DNA of 64,000 nucleotides from Bacteroides sp. (GTDB taxonomy: Bacteria > Bacteroidota > Bacteroidia > Bacteroidales > Bacteroidaceae): contig JASLDF010000088.1 of the NCBI GenBank assembly GCA_030151635.1, forward strand, positions 1-64,000, in the 5' to 3' direction. Of this stretch, positions 34,150 to 43,456 are shown piece by piece. Positions within the stretch are counted from its first letter, which is position 1. The number at the start of each line of letters is the position of its first letter. The notes beneath the pieces are model-generated. The model was not told the DNA's origin. It was given only the letters and a program-made list of their open reading frames with translations, and searched no databases. The position numbers and the translations under genes are program-made.

Positions 34150-36285
34150 TTATAGATTATCGTCGAAGTATCTTGTTATTTTCTCATGCAAATGCACTCT
34201 ATCTCTCCCTCTTACATTATGCTCATGTCCTGGATATATGAATAAATCAGGATATGTTCGGGCTTTAATACAAGCCTTCATGAAAGAGAAAGTATGTTGT
34301 GGCACACAAGTTGAATCGTGTCCATCGTGAATCATGAGTAATTTGCCTTGTAACTGCCCTGCTAGGTTGCACAAGTTCGTTTTTTCATATCCTTCGGGGT
34401 TGTCTTGCGGGGTATCCATGTAACGTTCACCATACATAATTTCGTACAGTTTCCAGTCAATCACTGGTCCTCCAGCAACGCCCACTTTAAATATAGACGG
34501 ATATCTCAATAATAAAGCTGTAGACATATGACCACCAAAGCTCCAACCATGCACACCAATTCGATCCATATCTACATAACCTAGGCTGCTTAAATATTTA
34601 GTACCCTCTACCTGGTCTTCACCTTCGATAATGCCTAGCTGTCTAAATGTAGCATTTTCAAATTCTCTTCCACGATTATCGCTGCCTCTATTGTCAAGTG
34701 TAAAAACAACGTATCCTTTGTTAGCCATATAGATGTCCCAACCTCTAACGCCATTATTCCAAGAATTGTCAATCATTTGAGCGTGTGGTCCTCCATACAC
34801 ATAGATTACAGCGGGATGTTTTTGGGTTTTATCAATATTTTTGGCTTGAACGACTCTGTAATACAGGTCTGTAAGACCATCGGCAGCCTTAATTGTGCCT
34901 ACAGTAATTTCTGGCATCACATAATCCTTGTGTGGATCGGGAGCTGTAAAAATGTTTTTACTTTTGTTGTTGTTGATATTAACGATGTTAATCGCGTTAG
35001 GCGTGCTTTTAGAGCTATATCTATCAATTATATACTTATTTGAAGTACTTATGATAGGATAGTGTACCCCTTCTTTGTTGTCAAGAGGACGGATTTTGCC
35101 ATTTTTCAGGGAAACAGCTAAAATGTTTTTTTGTAGGGGCGAGTAATAGGTTCCAGTAATAATAACCTCTCTAGTTTTCTCGTTGAAGCCGATAATTGAA
35201 TTAACTAACCAATTACCTTTAGTTAATTGAGTTTGTTTCTTTTTGTCTGTGTTAACTAGATATAGATGGTTGAATCCATCTTTTTCACTTTGAAGTATAT
35301 ATTGTTTGCTATTCCAAGGAATAAACTGAATTGGGCTTTGTGGCTCAACGTACTTATCGTAACTCTCTTCGTTTAAGATTTGAACCAAAGCACCTGTTTT
35401 AGCATCATATTCGCATAGCTTAGCTTCGTTTTGGTCACGATTTACTTCAAATAAATAAATGCTTTGTTCATCTGGTGACCAAGAAATATTTGTGAAATAT
35501 CGATTAGTAGGGTCGCCAGCTTGCAGGAAAATAGTTTTGTTATTTTCTATCGAGTAGATTCCTACATATACTTTATGGCTTTCCATTCCCGCCATAGGGT
35601 ACTTGACAGGATTTAAAGTTGCAATACGAGTCGTAATGTCCACAAGTGGATAATCTGGTATCATGGTTTCGTCCATTTTATAGAACGCTAAGTTTTTACC
35701 ACTTTGACTCCAAAATGTACCTTTACGGATGCCAAATTCACTTCTATGCACCGTTTGTCCTGCCACAATGCCTTCAGCATTGTTGGTAATTTGTTTATTG
35801 TTAACGTATAGGTTGTTTTCAATAGTATAAGCTATTGAATTACCCATTACACTATAATCGATATTAGAAGCGCTTTCGCCAATTTTATGTAACAAATTAG
35901 CTTTGCGCTTCTCTAAATCGATTTTAATATAGGTTCCCTTATGAATAAATAAAAGACTTTGTTCGTTGGGCCACGGCATAGAAACTTGATAAAAATTACT
36001 CAATTTAGGAAGTTTTGCTTCTTCTAAAATTTGATTTACATCTTCTAGCTTTGCATATACTGTACGTTCTCCTGTTGTTGGGTGTATGGTTGTCAACTCT
36101 GAATATCCAGGTTCAATACACATATCTCCCCACCATGAAAGACCATAAATGCTCTCTGTATAAATGTAATTGTCTCCACCAGGGATTAACTCGTCTAGTG
36201 TTGGTAATTTTAAATCTTGATTCTGAGCTGTGGCAATTGAATTAATACAAATTAATCCAAGCAACAAGCCTAATAGTTTTTTCAT
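34150..36285 (-). CDS. S9 family peptidase, dipeptidyl peptidase IV-like
   Basis: Exported serine peptidase of 711 aa. The signal peptide (MKKLLGLLLGLICINSIATA) is followed by an eight-bladed propeller domain and a C-terminal alpha/beta hydrolase with YVYGGPHAQ, GWSFGGHMS (catalytic Ser), DGHDSTCVP (Asp) and PGHEHNVRGRDRVHLHEK (His). It releases N-terminal dipeptides, probably X-Pro or similar. Periplasmic DPPs are central to peptide use in Bacteroidota such as Porphyromonas. Whether it is DPP4 or another S9B member is not settled. Confidence 0.9.
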   Translation of the reverse strand: MKKLLGLLLGLICINSIATAQNQDLKLPTLDELIPGGDNYIYTESIYGLSWWGDMCIEPGYSELTTIHPTTGERTVYAKLEDVNQILEEAKLPKLSNFYQVSMPWPNEQSLLFIHKGTYIKIDLEKRKANLLHKIGESASNIDYSVMGNSIAYTIENNLYVNNKQITNNAEGIVAGQTVHRSEFGIRKGTFWSQSGKNLAFYKMDETMIPDYPLVDITTRIATLNPVKYPMAGMESHKVYVGIYSIENNKTIFLQAGDPTNRYFTNISWSPDEQSIYLFEVNRDQNEAKLCEYDAKTGALVQILNEESYDKYVEPQSPIQFIPWNSKQYILQSEKDGFNHLYLVNTDKKKQTQLTKGNWLVNSIIGFNEKTREVIITGTYYSPLQKNILAVSLKNGKIRPLDNKEGVHYPIISTSNKYIIDRYSSKSTPNAINIVNINNNKSKNIFTAPDPHKDYVMPEITVGTIKAADGLTDLYYRVVQAKNIDKTQKHPAVIYVYGGPHAQMIDNSWNNGVRGWDIYMANKGYVVFTLDNRGSDNRGREFENATFRQLGIIEGEDQVEGTKYLSSLGYVDMDRIGVHGWSFGGHMSTALLLRYPSIFKVGVAGGPVIDWKLYEIMYGERYMDTPQDNPEGYEKTNLCNLAGQLQGKLLMIHDGHDSTCVPQHTFSFMKACIKARTYPDLFIYPGHEHNVRGRDRVHLHEKITRYFDDNL

Positions 36286-36326
36286 AATTGATTTTGATTA
36301 ATATGCTAAATTAAGAGTCGTAACGA

Positions 36327-37577
36327 CTATTCATTTACTTCGTTTTCATCTTTCTTTTTAAAAACAGGCTTACTTGTTCTAGCTACTACAGGCTTGCTTG
36401 TTCTAGGAGAAAATGCAGCTTTACGATCCGTTTTGAATTCCTTCATTTTACCATCAAAGATGTCATATTTACGTAGTTCACATTCAAGTGCACCATTGTA
36501 TAAAGGAATACGTTCGCTTTGTCTTAGACCAATTTTATCAAAACATTCTTTTCTATATGATAAAATCCAAGCTTCATATCCAGCAAATGCATGTTTCAAT
36601 CTTTCTCCAATAACTTCGTATAGACCTAATAAGTTTTCAGTAGAAATACGTTCACCATAAGGTGGGTTAGTAATCATGATTGCTTTATTTTTAGGCTGTT
36701 CTAGTTGTTGAATAGGCTGTAACTTGATGATAGTATCTTTTGATACACCAGCAGCCTTTACATTGTAAGTTGCAATATCGATTGCACTTGGGCTATTATC
36801 ATAACCAAAAATATGATGTTCAAACTCACGTTCTTGACTATCGTCGTTGTAAATGCGATTGTACATTTCGTCATCATAATCTACCCATTTCTCGAAAGCA
36901 AATTCTTTTCTGAATATACCAGGAGCAATGTTGCGTGCAATAAGTGCTGCTTCAATTGGAATAGTACCAGAACCACACATAGGATCTATTAAGTCACATT
37001 CGCCTTTCCATCCTGTTTTAAGGATGATACCTGCAGCTAATACTTCATTCAAAGGAGCTTCTACAGCTTCTTGACGGTAACCCCTACGGTGAAGTGATTC
37101 ACCAGATGAGTCTAATGAAAGAGTACACTTTGTTTCTGCAATATGGATATTAAGAAGAACATCAGGGCGATTAATACGTACTGAAGGACGTTTACCACAG
37201 TTTTCTTTAAAGTAGTCGACAATTGCGTCTTTTACACGGTATGCTACGAATTTAGAGTGTCTAAACTCATTACTAAACACTACAGAATCAATCGCAAATG
37301 TTTTGTCTGGGTTTAAAATTTCGTCCCATTCAATTGCTTTGATTTGGTCATAAACCTCATCAGCATTTTTCGCAACAAATTGCTTTATTGGTTTAAGAAT
37401 GCGAATGGCAGTACGAAGGCAAAAATTTGCTCTGTACATCATTTCTTTATCGCCCGAGAACGATACCATTCTGCGTCCTATTTCAATATCATTTGCGCCT
37501 AGTGCAATTAGTTCTTCTGCTAATACCTCTTCCAATCCCTGGAATGTTTTAGCGATCATTGCGAATTGTTTACTCAT
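36327..37577 (-). CDS. THUMP-domain rRNA methyltransferase, RlmL N-half type
   Basis: SAM-dependent RNA methyltransferase of 416 aa. The N-terminal THUMP region (about 1-160) contains FQGLEEVLAEELIALGA. The methyltransferase domain has LIDPMCGSGTIPIEAALIARN and TNPPYGERIS, as in RlmL/RlmN2-type m2G methyltransferases. The last about 35 residues are basic (TSKPVVARTSKPVFKKKDE) with a direct repeat ARTSKPV. It lies 27 bases after cysE and is probably cotranscribed. Confidence 0.88.
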   Translation of the reverse strand: MSKQFAMIAKTFQGLEEVLAEELIALGANDIEIGRRMVSFSGDKEMMYRANFCLRTAIRILKPIKQFVAKNADEVYDQIKAIEWDEILNPDKTFAIDSVVFSNEFRHSKFVAYRVKDAIVDYFKENCGKRPSVRINRPDVLLNIHIAETKCTLSLDSSGESLHRRGYRQEAVEAPLNEVLAAGIILKTGWKGECDLIDPMCGSGTIPIEAALIARNIAPGIFRKEFAFEKWVDYDDEMYNRIYNDDSQEREFEHHIFGYDNSPSAIDIATYNVKAAGVSKDTIIKLQPIQQLEQPKNKAIMITNPPYGERISTENLLGLYEVIGERLKHAFAGYEAWILSYRKECFDKIGLRQSERIPLYNGALECELRKYDIFDGKMKEFKTDRKAAFSPRTSKPVVARTSKPVFKKKDENEVNE

Positions 37578-37604
37578 TAAATGTAATGTATTAATATGTT
37601 TTTT

Positions 37605-38501
37605 TTATTTTTCTCTTCTTTGGAACAGTTTCGTTCCCGGTGGAACATCATCTGTAATCCATATGTTAGCACCAATAACTGAGCCTTCGCCAATTCTTAT
37701 TCTACCTAATACAGTTGCATTTGAGTAGATTATTACGTTGTCTTCAATTATAGGGTGTCTGTTAATTCCTTTAATAGGTTGTCCATTCTCATCAAGAGGA
37801 AAGCTTTTAGCACCTAATGTAACTCCTTGATAAAGTTTTACATGGCTTCCCAATATTGCAGTGGCACCAATAACTACTCCCGTACCGTGGTCAATAGTAA
37901 AATAACTTCCAATTTGAGCCCCCGGATGAATGTCAATGCCAGTTTCGCTATGTGCCCTTTCTGTTATAATTCTAGGAATTAAAGGGACGTTTAGCTTTAG
38001 TAATTGATGTGCTATTCTATAGTTGCTAATTGCTCGGATAGCTGGGTAGCAACTGATAACTTCAGATACACTCTGTGCAGCAGGATCGCCTTCATAGGCA
38101 GCCTTAACATCTGTTGCAAGTGTATGACGAAGTTCTGGTAGTTTACTGATAAATTGTGCTGCAATATTTGCAGCTTCATATCTTACTTTTTCCATGCAAT
38201 CTGTATCTTTTTTGCATTTCATAAAGCATAGACCAGCTAATATTTGTTTTTTTAGGAGGTTGAAAAGCTTTTCAACATTAACACCGATATGGTACTGAAG
38301 GGTTTGACTGTTAATACATGAGTTTCCGAAGTAGCCTGGAAATAGAGTTGCACGAGCAAGCTCGATGATTGTATCTAAGTCTTTTAACGACGGAAGAAGT
38401 TCACCATCACGTTGCTGATGAAAAAGTTCCTGGTAAGACTCACCTTTGGCCAATTCCTCGGTGGCTTTCGTTAAGATATGTGTATGATCTAATTCGTTCA
38501 T
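37605..38501 (-). CDS. cysE: serine O-acetyltransferase
   Basis: Left-handed beta-helix acetyltransferase making O-acetylserine from serine and acetyl-CoA. The hexapeptide repeats include GIDIHPGAQIGSYFTIDHG (catalytic His) and VVIGATAILGSHVKLYQGVT. The N-terminal helical domain (about 1-165) is of the long EpsC type, giving 298 aa. It is divergent from cysK, with which it forms the cysteine pathway; the 147-bp gap would allow joint control. The promoter is at 38536-38543. Confidence 0.93.
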   Translation of the reverse strand: MNELDHTHILTKATEELAKGESYQELFHQQRDGELLPSLKDLDTIIELARATLFPGYFGNSCINSQTLQYHIGVNVEKLFNLLKKQILAGLCFMKCKKDTDCMEKVRYEAANIAAQFISKLPELRHTLATDVKAAYEGDPAAQSVSEVISCYPAIRAISNYRIAHQLLKLNVPLIPRIITERAHSETGIDIHPGAQIGSYFTIDHGTGVVIGATAILGSHVKLYQGVTLGAKSFPLDENGQPIKGINRHPIIEDNVIIYSNATVLGRIRIGEGSVIGANIWITDDVPPGTKLFQRREK

Positions 38502-38535
38502 TTCGATTAGCTTGTAACGAAGTTATTATTGGCTA

Positions 38536-38543
38536 CAAATGTA
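38536..38543 (-). promoter_or_regulatory. -7 element for cysE
   Basis: CAAATGTA reads TACATTTG on the minus strand (TAnnTTTG), 35 bases upstream of cysE. It lies inside the spurious upstream extension of cysK, which supports the cysK start at 38649. Confidence 0.55.
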
Positions 38544-38648
38544 GCTATATTCAAGCAGAAAAAAAAGATAAAAAGAATCAATAGATTAGGAGATTGCGCT
38601 ATTTTTTTTCTATATTTCTTGCTTAGAGAATTTTTAACACATAATAAT

Positions 38649-39596
38649 ATGGGAAAAATAGCAAAGAGACTCACCGATTTGATCGGTTCTACTCCGTTAT
38701 TGGAGTTGGAATTATTCGGCGAAAAAGAAGGATTAGCAGCTAAGTTAATTGCTAAGGTTGAGTATTTTAATCCTGCAGGAAGTGTGAAGGATAGAATAGC
38801 TCTTGCTATGGTCGAGGATGCTGAACGTAAAGGCACGCTCAAACCGGGCGGAACTATTATAGAACCTACAAGTGGTAACACTGGTGTTGGCTTAGCTTTT
38901 GTATCGAGTGTAAAAGGATATAAATTAGTATTAACTATGCCTGACTCGATGAGTGTAGAACGTAGAAACTTATTGAAAGCTTTAGGGGCTAAACTTATTT
39001 TAACTCCAGGTGCTTTAGGCATGACTGGTGCAATTAATAAAGCTGAAGAGCTTCAAAAGGATACTCCAAATTCTGTAATCTTAGAACAATTTAACAATCA
39101 GGCTAACTGTGCTGTACATAAATTGACTACAGGGGAAGAAATTTGGAAAGATACGGATGGAAAAGTCGATATTTTTGTAGCTGGTGTTGGTACAGGAGGC
39201 ACGGTAAGTGGAGTAGGTATGGCTTTGAAGAGTCATAATCCCAATGTGAAGATTGTTGCTGTTGAGCCTGCAAGTTCTCCAGTTTTATCTGGTGGTAAAT
39301 CTGGACCACATAGAATACAAGGTATTGGTGCTGGGTTTATTCCTAAAACATATCATCCTGAAGTGATTGATGAAGTCATTCAGATAGAAAATGATGATGC
39401 CATCAAAACATCAAGAAAATTAGCTCAAGTTGAAGGACTTCTTGTGGGTATTTCTTCTGGTGCAGCTGTGGCAGGGGCTATGAAATTAGCTATGCGTCCC
39501 GAAAATAAGGGAAAAAATATTGTAGTGCTTTTGCCTGATACGGGTGAAAGATATTTAACTACAGATTTATATGCATTTGAAAGCTACCCTTTGTAA
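38649..39596 (+). CDS. cysK: cysteine synthase A
   Basis: PLP enzyme making cysteine from O-acetylserine and sulfide. The PLP lysine is in NPAGSVKDRIALAMVEDAE (about residue 43), the substrate loop is PTSGNTGVGLAF, and the glycine-rich phosphate loop is GVGTGGTVSGVG. The ATG at 38649 is chosen because MGKIAKRLTDLIGSTPLLEL is the family N-terminus. The frame stays open to 38529 but encodes an unrelated Lys/Phe-rich stretch crossing the divergent promoter. It ends at a terminator shared with the convergent FMN-binding gene. Confidence 0.96.
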   Translation: MGKIAKRLTDLIGSTPLLELELFGEKEGLAAKLIAKVEYFNPAGSVKDRIALAMVEDAERKGTLKPGGTIIEPTSGNTGVGLAFVSSVKGYKLVLTMPDSMSVERRNLLKALGAKLILTPGALGMTGAINKAEELQKDTPNSVILEQFNNQANCAVHKLTTGEEIWKDTDGKVDIFVAGVGTGGTVSGVGMALKSHNPNVKIVAVEPASSPVLSGGKSGPHRIQGIGAGFIPKTYHPEVIDEVIQIENDDAIKTSRKLAQVEGLLVGISSGAAVAGAMKLAMRPENKGKNIVVLLPDTGERYLTTDLYAFESYPL

Positions 39597-39616
39597 GGGC
39601 TTTTCTCAATAGAATA

Positions 39617-39655
39617 AAAAAAACGAGGACATGATTACTATGTCCTCGTTTTTAA
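39617..39655. terminator. bidirectional intrinsic terminator
   Basis: ACGAGGACAT and ATGTCCTCGT form a 10-bp stem around a 7-nt loop, with A8 on the left and T5 on the right. It serves cysK and the convergent FMN-binding gene. Confidence 0.9.
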
Positions 39656-39658
39656 TTT

Positions 39659-40156
39659 TTATTTACCACGTACAACCGGATTGGGTCTATCGTGTGGTGC
39701 AGCAAATTCTTTAGCTGTAACCTTGTCGATTGGCACTGCCCATATTTTTACATTCTTAACAGCAGGGTCGGAATACTTAAATTCTTTACCAATGTAGTGA
39801 ACCATCATAAGATTTAATATTTCGCGCTTCTCTTCCATATCTTCAATGAAAGATACCGCACCTTTACACACCACACTTCTAGAACGCATTCTGTAGCTAC
39901 AAGCTACGTTGGGGTGTTGGTGAACCAACTCTTCTCCGTCGTTAAAAGTGATGCAGACTTTGCTGTTTTTTTTGATGATATCCATTAACCCACCATCTGG
40001 TGCCGAATGTAGATACACGACACCTTCGTGGTATGCAAAGTTCATAGGCAATACATAAGGATCGCCTTCAAGGTCAATCATGCCCAAGAAGCAAATTTTA
40101 CATGCTTTGATGATTTCTTCAATCATCTCTTTATTGTCTATTTCTACAGTTTTCAC
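39659..40156 (-). CDS. NimA-like/pyridoxamine 5'-phosphate oxidase-fold FMN-binding protein
   Basis: Split-barrel flavin-binding protein of 165 aa. GDPYVLPMNFAYHEGVVYLHSAP is the conserved FMN-binding strand pair, of which the central part is PMNFAYHEGVVYLHS. The family includes 5-nitroimidazole resistance NimA and heme-utilisation-like proteins. The exact reaction is unknown and resistance should not be assumed. It lies 31 bases after rnr with no separate promoter seen, so it is likely cotranscribed with rnr. Confidence 0.8.
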   Translation of the reverse strand: MKTVEIDNKEMIEEIIKACKICFLGMIDLEGDPYVLPMNFAYHEGVVYLHSAPDGGLMDIIKKNSKVCITFNDGEELVHQHPNVACSYRMRSRSVVCKGAVSFIEDMEEKREILNLMMVHYIGKEFKYSDPAVKNVKIWAVPIDKVTAKEFAAPHDRPNPVVRGK

Positions 40157-40187
40157 GTTTGTTTGTGTTACAAATTAGGAAATTATA

Positions 40188-42341
40188 TTAATCTTGTACC
40201 AATGCAAAGTCAAGTTGTTTCTTGTCTAGATTAGCACGGGTTACTTTAATAAGCACTGGGTCACCAAGTGCATATATTTTATGAGTTCTACGACCAATTA
40301 CACGGTAGTTCTTTTCATCGAATTCGTAATAGTCATCATCCAGCTCACGCATTGGAATCATTCCTTCACATTTGTTTTCATTGATTTCTACGTAAATACC
40401 CCATTCAGTGACACCAGAAATAACACCTTCAAATTCGTGTCCAATTTTATCGGCCATGAATTCAACTTGTTTGTATTTGATTGAGGCACGTTCTGCATTT
40501 GAAGCAACAAGCTCCATTGAAGAACAATGTTCGCAAATACCTTCATATTTATCTTGCGATACACTATTGCCACCATCTAGGTAACTTGTAATTAGTCGAT
40601 GAACCATCATGTCTGGGTAACGACGAATAGGCGATGTGAAGTGTGTGTAATAGTCGAACGCAAGGCCATAGTGACCAACATTGAATACAGAGTATCTAGC
40701 TTTTTGCATTGAGCGAATTGAAACAGTTTCAATTAAATTAGCCTCTTTTTTGCCGTGTACGTCTGTCAATAATTGATTTAACGACTTCGCTACACTTTTG
40801 CTTGAGCCTGAGGTTTTAATTTTGTAACCAAATCGAGCAACAAATTGAGCCAATTGATCAAGTTTATCACTGTCAGGAAGGTCATGAATACGATATGGAA
40901 GAGTCTTTGCAGTTCTACCTTTATCCACCTTACCAACTTTTTCAGCAACCGTACGGTTAGCCAACAACATGAATTCTTCGATTAGTTTGTTTGCTTCTTT
41001 CGATTCTTTGAAGAATACACTAATAGGTTTACCTGTTTTGTCAATTTCAAATTTAACTTCTACACGATCAAAGTCTAGTGCTCCGTTGTCAAAGCGTTGT
41101 GCACGAAGTAATTGTGCTAGTTTGTTGAGCATTAATACTTCGTCTTTGTATTCACCCTCTTTTCCCTCAATCATTTCTTGAGCTTCTTCGTAGGTAAATC
41201 TTCTATCCGAATTAATAACGGTATGTCTTATTCTAGAGTTCTTAACTTCCCCAGCTTCAGTCATTTCAAAAATAGCAGAGAAAGCTAGCTTCTCTTCGTT
41301 TGGACGAAGAGAACAAATGAAGTTACATAATCTTTCTGGAAGCATTGGAATGGTTCTATCAACTAGATAAACAGATGTTGCTCTGCTTTGTGCTTCTTGG
41401 TCAATAATATCGCCTTCTTTTACATAGTGGGTAACATCGGCAATGTGCACACCAACTTCCCAGTTTCCATTAGGAAGCTGTTGAATTGATAATGCGTCAT
41501 CAAAATCTTTTGCATCGCGAGGGTCAATCGTAAAAGTAGTAACTTTTCTAAAGTCCTCTCTCTCTTTTATATCGGCTTCCGTAATTTCAGCAGGAATAAG
41601 TTCTGCAGCTTGTTCAACTTCCTCTGGATATACGTACGGCAATCCAAATTCAGCAAGAATTGCGTGCATCTCTGCATTATTATCTCCAGCTTTACCCAAT
41701 ACATCAATTACCTCACCGATTGGGTTTTTCGCTTTATCAGGCCATTCATTTATTTGTACAATAGCTTTATCGCCATTCTTACCCCCTTTGAGTTTATCTT
41801 GTGGAATAAAAATGTCGTTGGCTAGGGTTTTAGATTCAGTAACAAGGAATGCATAATTTGCAGAAATTTGTAAAACTCCTACAACTGTATTCTGAGATCT
41901 TTCTAAAACCTCAATCACTTCTCCTTCTGCTTCACGATTCTTTCGTTTTGCATAGAATGCAATGCGAACTTTGTCGTTGTTCATGGCATGGGCCGAGTTT
42001 CTTTCGGCAATTAGAACAGGTTCGCCACCATCTTCGGGGACGAATGAGTTCTTGCCATTGCTTTTACGGCGGAAGATTCCCACCATTTCTGTACCTCTTT
42101 GATTAAGGCCGTACTTCATGGTACCAAATTCCGCTAAATAGCCATCTTCAACCATGTCTTCAAGAATGTCTTTACATAACATTTTTGCAGGATGTGTTGT
42201 CAGTCTAAGTTCGGAACATATATTTTTAAAGGTGATTTTCTCTTTCGTTTTACGATCAAAGAGACTTTCCAAAAGGTTTGAGAGTTCCTTTTTGGTCATC
42301 CTTTTCTTTTGCTTGGTTCTTATTTTTACTTTTTTAGCCAT
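40188..42341 (-). CDS. rnr: ribonuclease R
   Basis: Processive 3'-5' exoribonuclease of the RNB family for structured RNA. Domains in order: N-terminal helix-turn-helix (about 10-80), two cold-shock OB folds (about 85-240), the RNB catalytic domain with TIDPRDAKDFDDALSI (the four Asp near residue 277) and HYTHFTSPIRRYPDMMVHR-type end (GLAFDYYTHFTSPIRRYPD), and a C-terminal S1 domain (about 635-715). The 717-aa length is normal. Its promoter is at 42392-42399. Confidence 0.96.
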   Translation of the reverse strand: MAKKVKIRTKQKKRMTKKELSNLLESLFDRKTKEKITFKNICSELRLTTHPAKMLCKDILEDMVEDGYLAEFGTMKYGLNQRGTEMVGIFRRKSNGKNSFVPEDGGEPVLIAERNSAHAMNNDKVRIAFYAKRKNREAEGEVIEVLERSQNTVVGVLQISANYAFLVTESKTLANDIFIPQDKLKGGKNGDKAIVQINEWPDKAKNPIGEVIDVLGKAGDNNAEMHAILAEFGLPYVYPEEVEQAAELIPAEITEADIKEREDFRKVTTFTIDPRDAKDFDDALSIQQLPNGNWEVGVHIADVTHYVKEGDIIDQEAQSRATSVYLVDRTIPMLPERLCNFICSLRPNEEKLAFSAIFEMTEAGEVKNSRIRHTVINSDRRFTYEEAQEMIEGKEGEYKDEVLMLNKLAQLLRAQRFDNGALDFDRVEVKFEIDKTGKPISVFFKESKEANKLIEEFMLLANRTVAEKVGKVDKGRTAKTLPYRIHDLPDSDKLDQLAQFVARFGYKIKTSGSSKSVAKSLNQLLTDVHGKKEANLIETVSIRSMQKARYSVFNVGHYGLAFDYYTHFTSPIRRYPDMMVHRLITSYLDGGNSVSQDKYEGICEHCSSMELVASNAERASIKYKQVEFMADKIGHEFEGVISGVTEWGIYVEINENKCEGMIPMRELDDDYYEFDEKNYRVIGRRTHKIYALGDPVLIKVTRANLDKKQLDFALVQD

Positions 42342-42391
42342 AAGTGATTCTGTTTAATAAATGAGGCATTTATTTAATATAACAAAATAAG

Positions 42392-42399
42392 CAAATATA
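42392..42399 (-). promoter_or_regulatory. -7 element for rnr
   Basis: CAAATATA reads TATATTTG on the minus strand (TAnnTTTG), 51 bases upstream of rnr. Confidence 0.5.
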
Positions 42400-42541
42400 A
42401 TCCTTATTCTACCATAGATATTTTCTTTTAAAGTAGAATAAATTGAGTAGCTAGTATTTTAATCTTATTTTTACATTTTCAACTTGTTCTGAAAATTCTT
42501 GGTTGTTCTCTCTCTCATAGAGTGATTGGCAAAGACAGGGC

Positions 42542-43456
42542 ATGAAATACTTGATTATTATGAGTGGAAACGCACGTGAAAAAAAAATATTTAAGGTTAC
42601 ACTTCAAGGGAGTTTGGTAAATCTTTTACTGATGCTTTTTAAGTTCTTTGCGGGAATTTTTGGGCATAGTTCTGCAATGATTGCCGATGCAATTCATTCG
42701 CTTTCCGATTTTGTTACCGATTTTATAGTTTTAGCCTTTGTGAAGGTCTCAAGTAAACCTCGTGATGAAAATCACGATTACGGACATGGGAAGTATGAAA
42801 CCTTGGCTTCTGTAATTATTGGGTTGTTTCTATTGGCTGTTGGAATTGGAATCTTATGGAGTGGGGCTCATTCAATTTATGAGGTCGTTCAGCATGGAGT
42901 TGTACTTCCAGCCCCAAGTGTTTTGGCATTAATAGCCGCTGTAGTTTCAATAGTATCTAAAGAAATTCTATTTCGGTATACTTATCGTGTAGGTAAAGAA
43001 TTAGATTCGCAAGTAATGAAGTCTAATGCTTGGCATCATCGAAGTGACGCACTCTCTTCGGTAGGTACAGCTATTGGAGTGGGTGGAGCTGTTATTTTAG
43101 GTTCAACTTGGAGTATCTTAGATCCAATTGCAGCTGTTCTAGTAAGTGTTCTTATAATAAAAGAAGCTTTAGGAATGCTTAAGATTGGAATTGATGAGTT
43201 GTTAGAACGTTCACTTCCAAGTGATGTAGAATCTGAAATTATTCTAATTGCTAAATCTATTGATGGTGTGATTGCGATTTCTGATTTGAAAACGAGGAGA
43301 ATTGGAAATTATTATGCCATTGACTTTAGGTTAAAGTTAGATGGAAAACTACAACTTGTAGAAGCTACAAGTATATCTTTACAAATTGAACGCAAGTTGC
43401 GTCGCAAATATGGTGTTCAAACACAAATTGGAATTTTTTTAGAAGCGGTGTCATGA
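42542..43456 (+). CDS. cation diffusion facilitator transporter
   Basis: Zinc/iron/manganese-type proton antiporter of 304 aa with six membrane segments and a cytosolic C-terminal domain. The metal-site motifs are DAIHSLSDFVTDF in segment 2 and WHHRSDALSSVGT in segment 5 (HxxxD), with the HDYGHGKYETLASV loop between. The ATG at 42560 (MSGNAREKK) is an equally good start. It heads a three-gene overlapping unit with the epimerase and PAP2 genes, an unusual combination for a metal exporter. Confidence 0.92.
   Translation: MKYLIIMSGNAREKKIFKVTLQGSLVNLLLMLFKFFAGIFGHSSAMIADAIHSLSDFVTDFIVLAFVKVSSKPRDENHDYGHGKYETLASVIIGLFLLAVGIGILWSGAHSIYEVVQHGVVLPAPSVLALIAAVVSIVSKEILFRYTYRVGKELDSQVMKSNAWHHRSDALSSVGTAIGVGGAVILGSTWSILDPIAAVLVSVLIIKEALGMLKIGIDELLERSLPSDVESEIILIAKSIDGVIAISDLKTRRIGNYYAIDFRLKLDGKLQLVEATSISLQIERKLRRKYGVQTQIGIFLEAVS

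Noticed and set aside
38529..38648. 40-residue N-terminal extension of cysteine synthase
   Set aside because: It is Lys/Phe-rich, unlike the family, and crosses the divergent cysE promoter; MGKIAKRLTDLIGSTP is the normal start.
39659..40156. Nitroimidazole resistance gene (nim)
   Set aside because: Only the general split-barrel FMN-binding fold is evident; many family members have unrelated roles, so resistance is not supported.
40921..40929. DnaA-box-like TTATCCACC as a sign of oriC
   Set aside because: It is a single site with one mismatch inside rnr; no cluster of DnaA boxes or AT-rich unwinding element surrounds it.
42569..42578. Other CACGTG occurrences (for example near 6496, 14635, 30103, 42573, 59868) as further parS sites
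   Set aside because: None carries the TGTT and AACA flanks; they match only the 6-base core.
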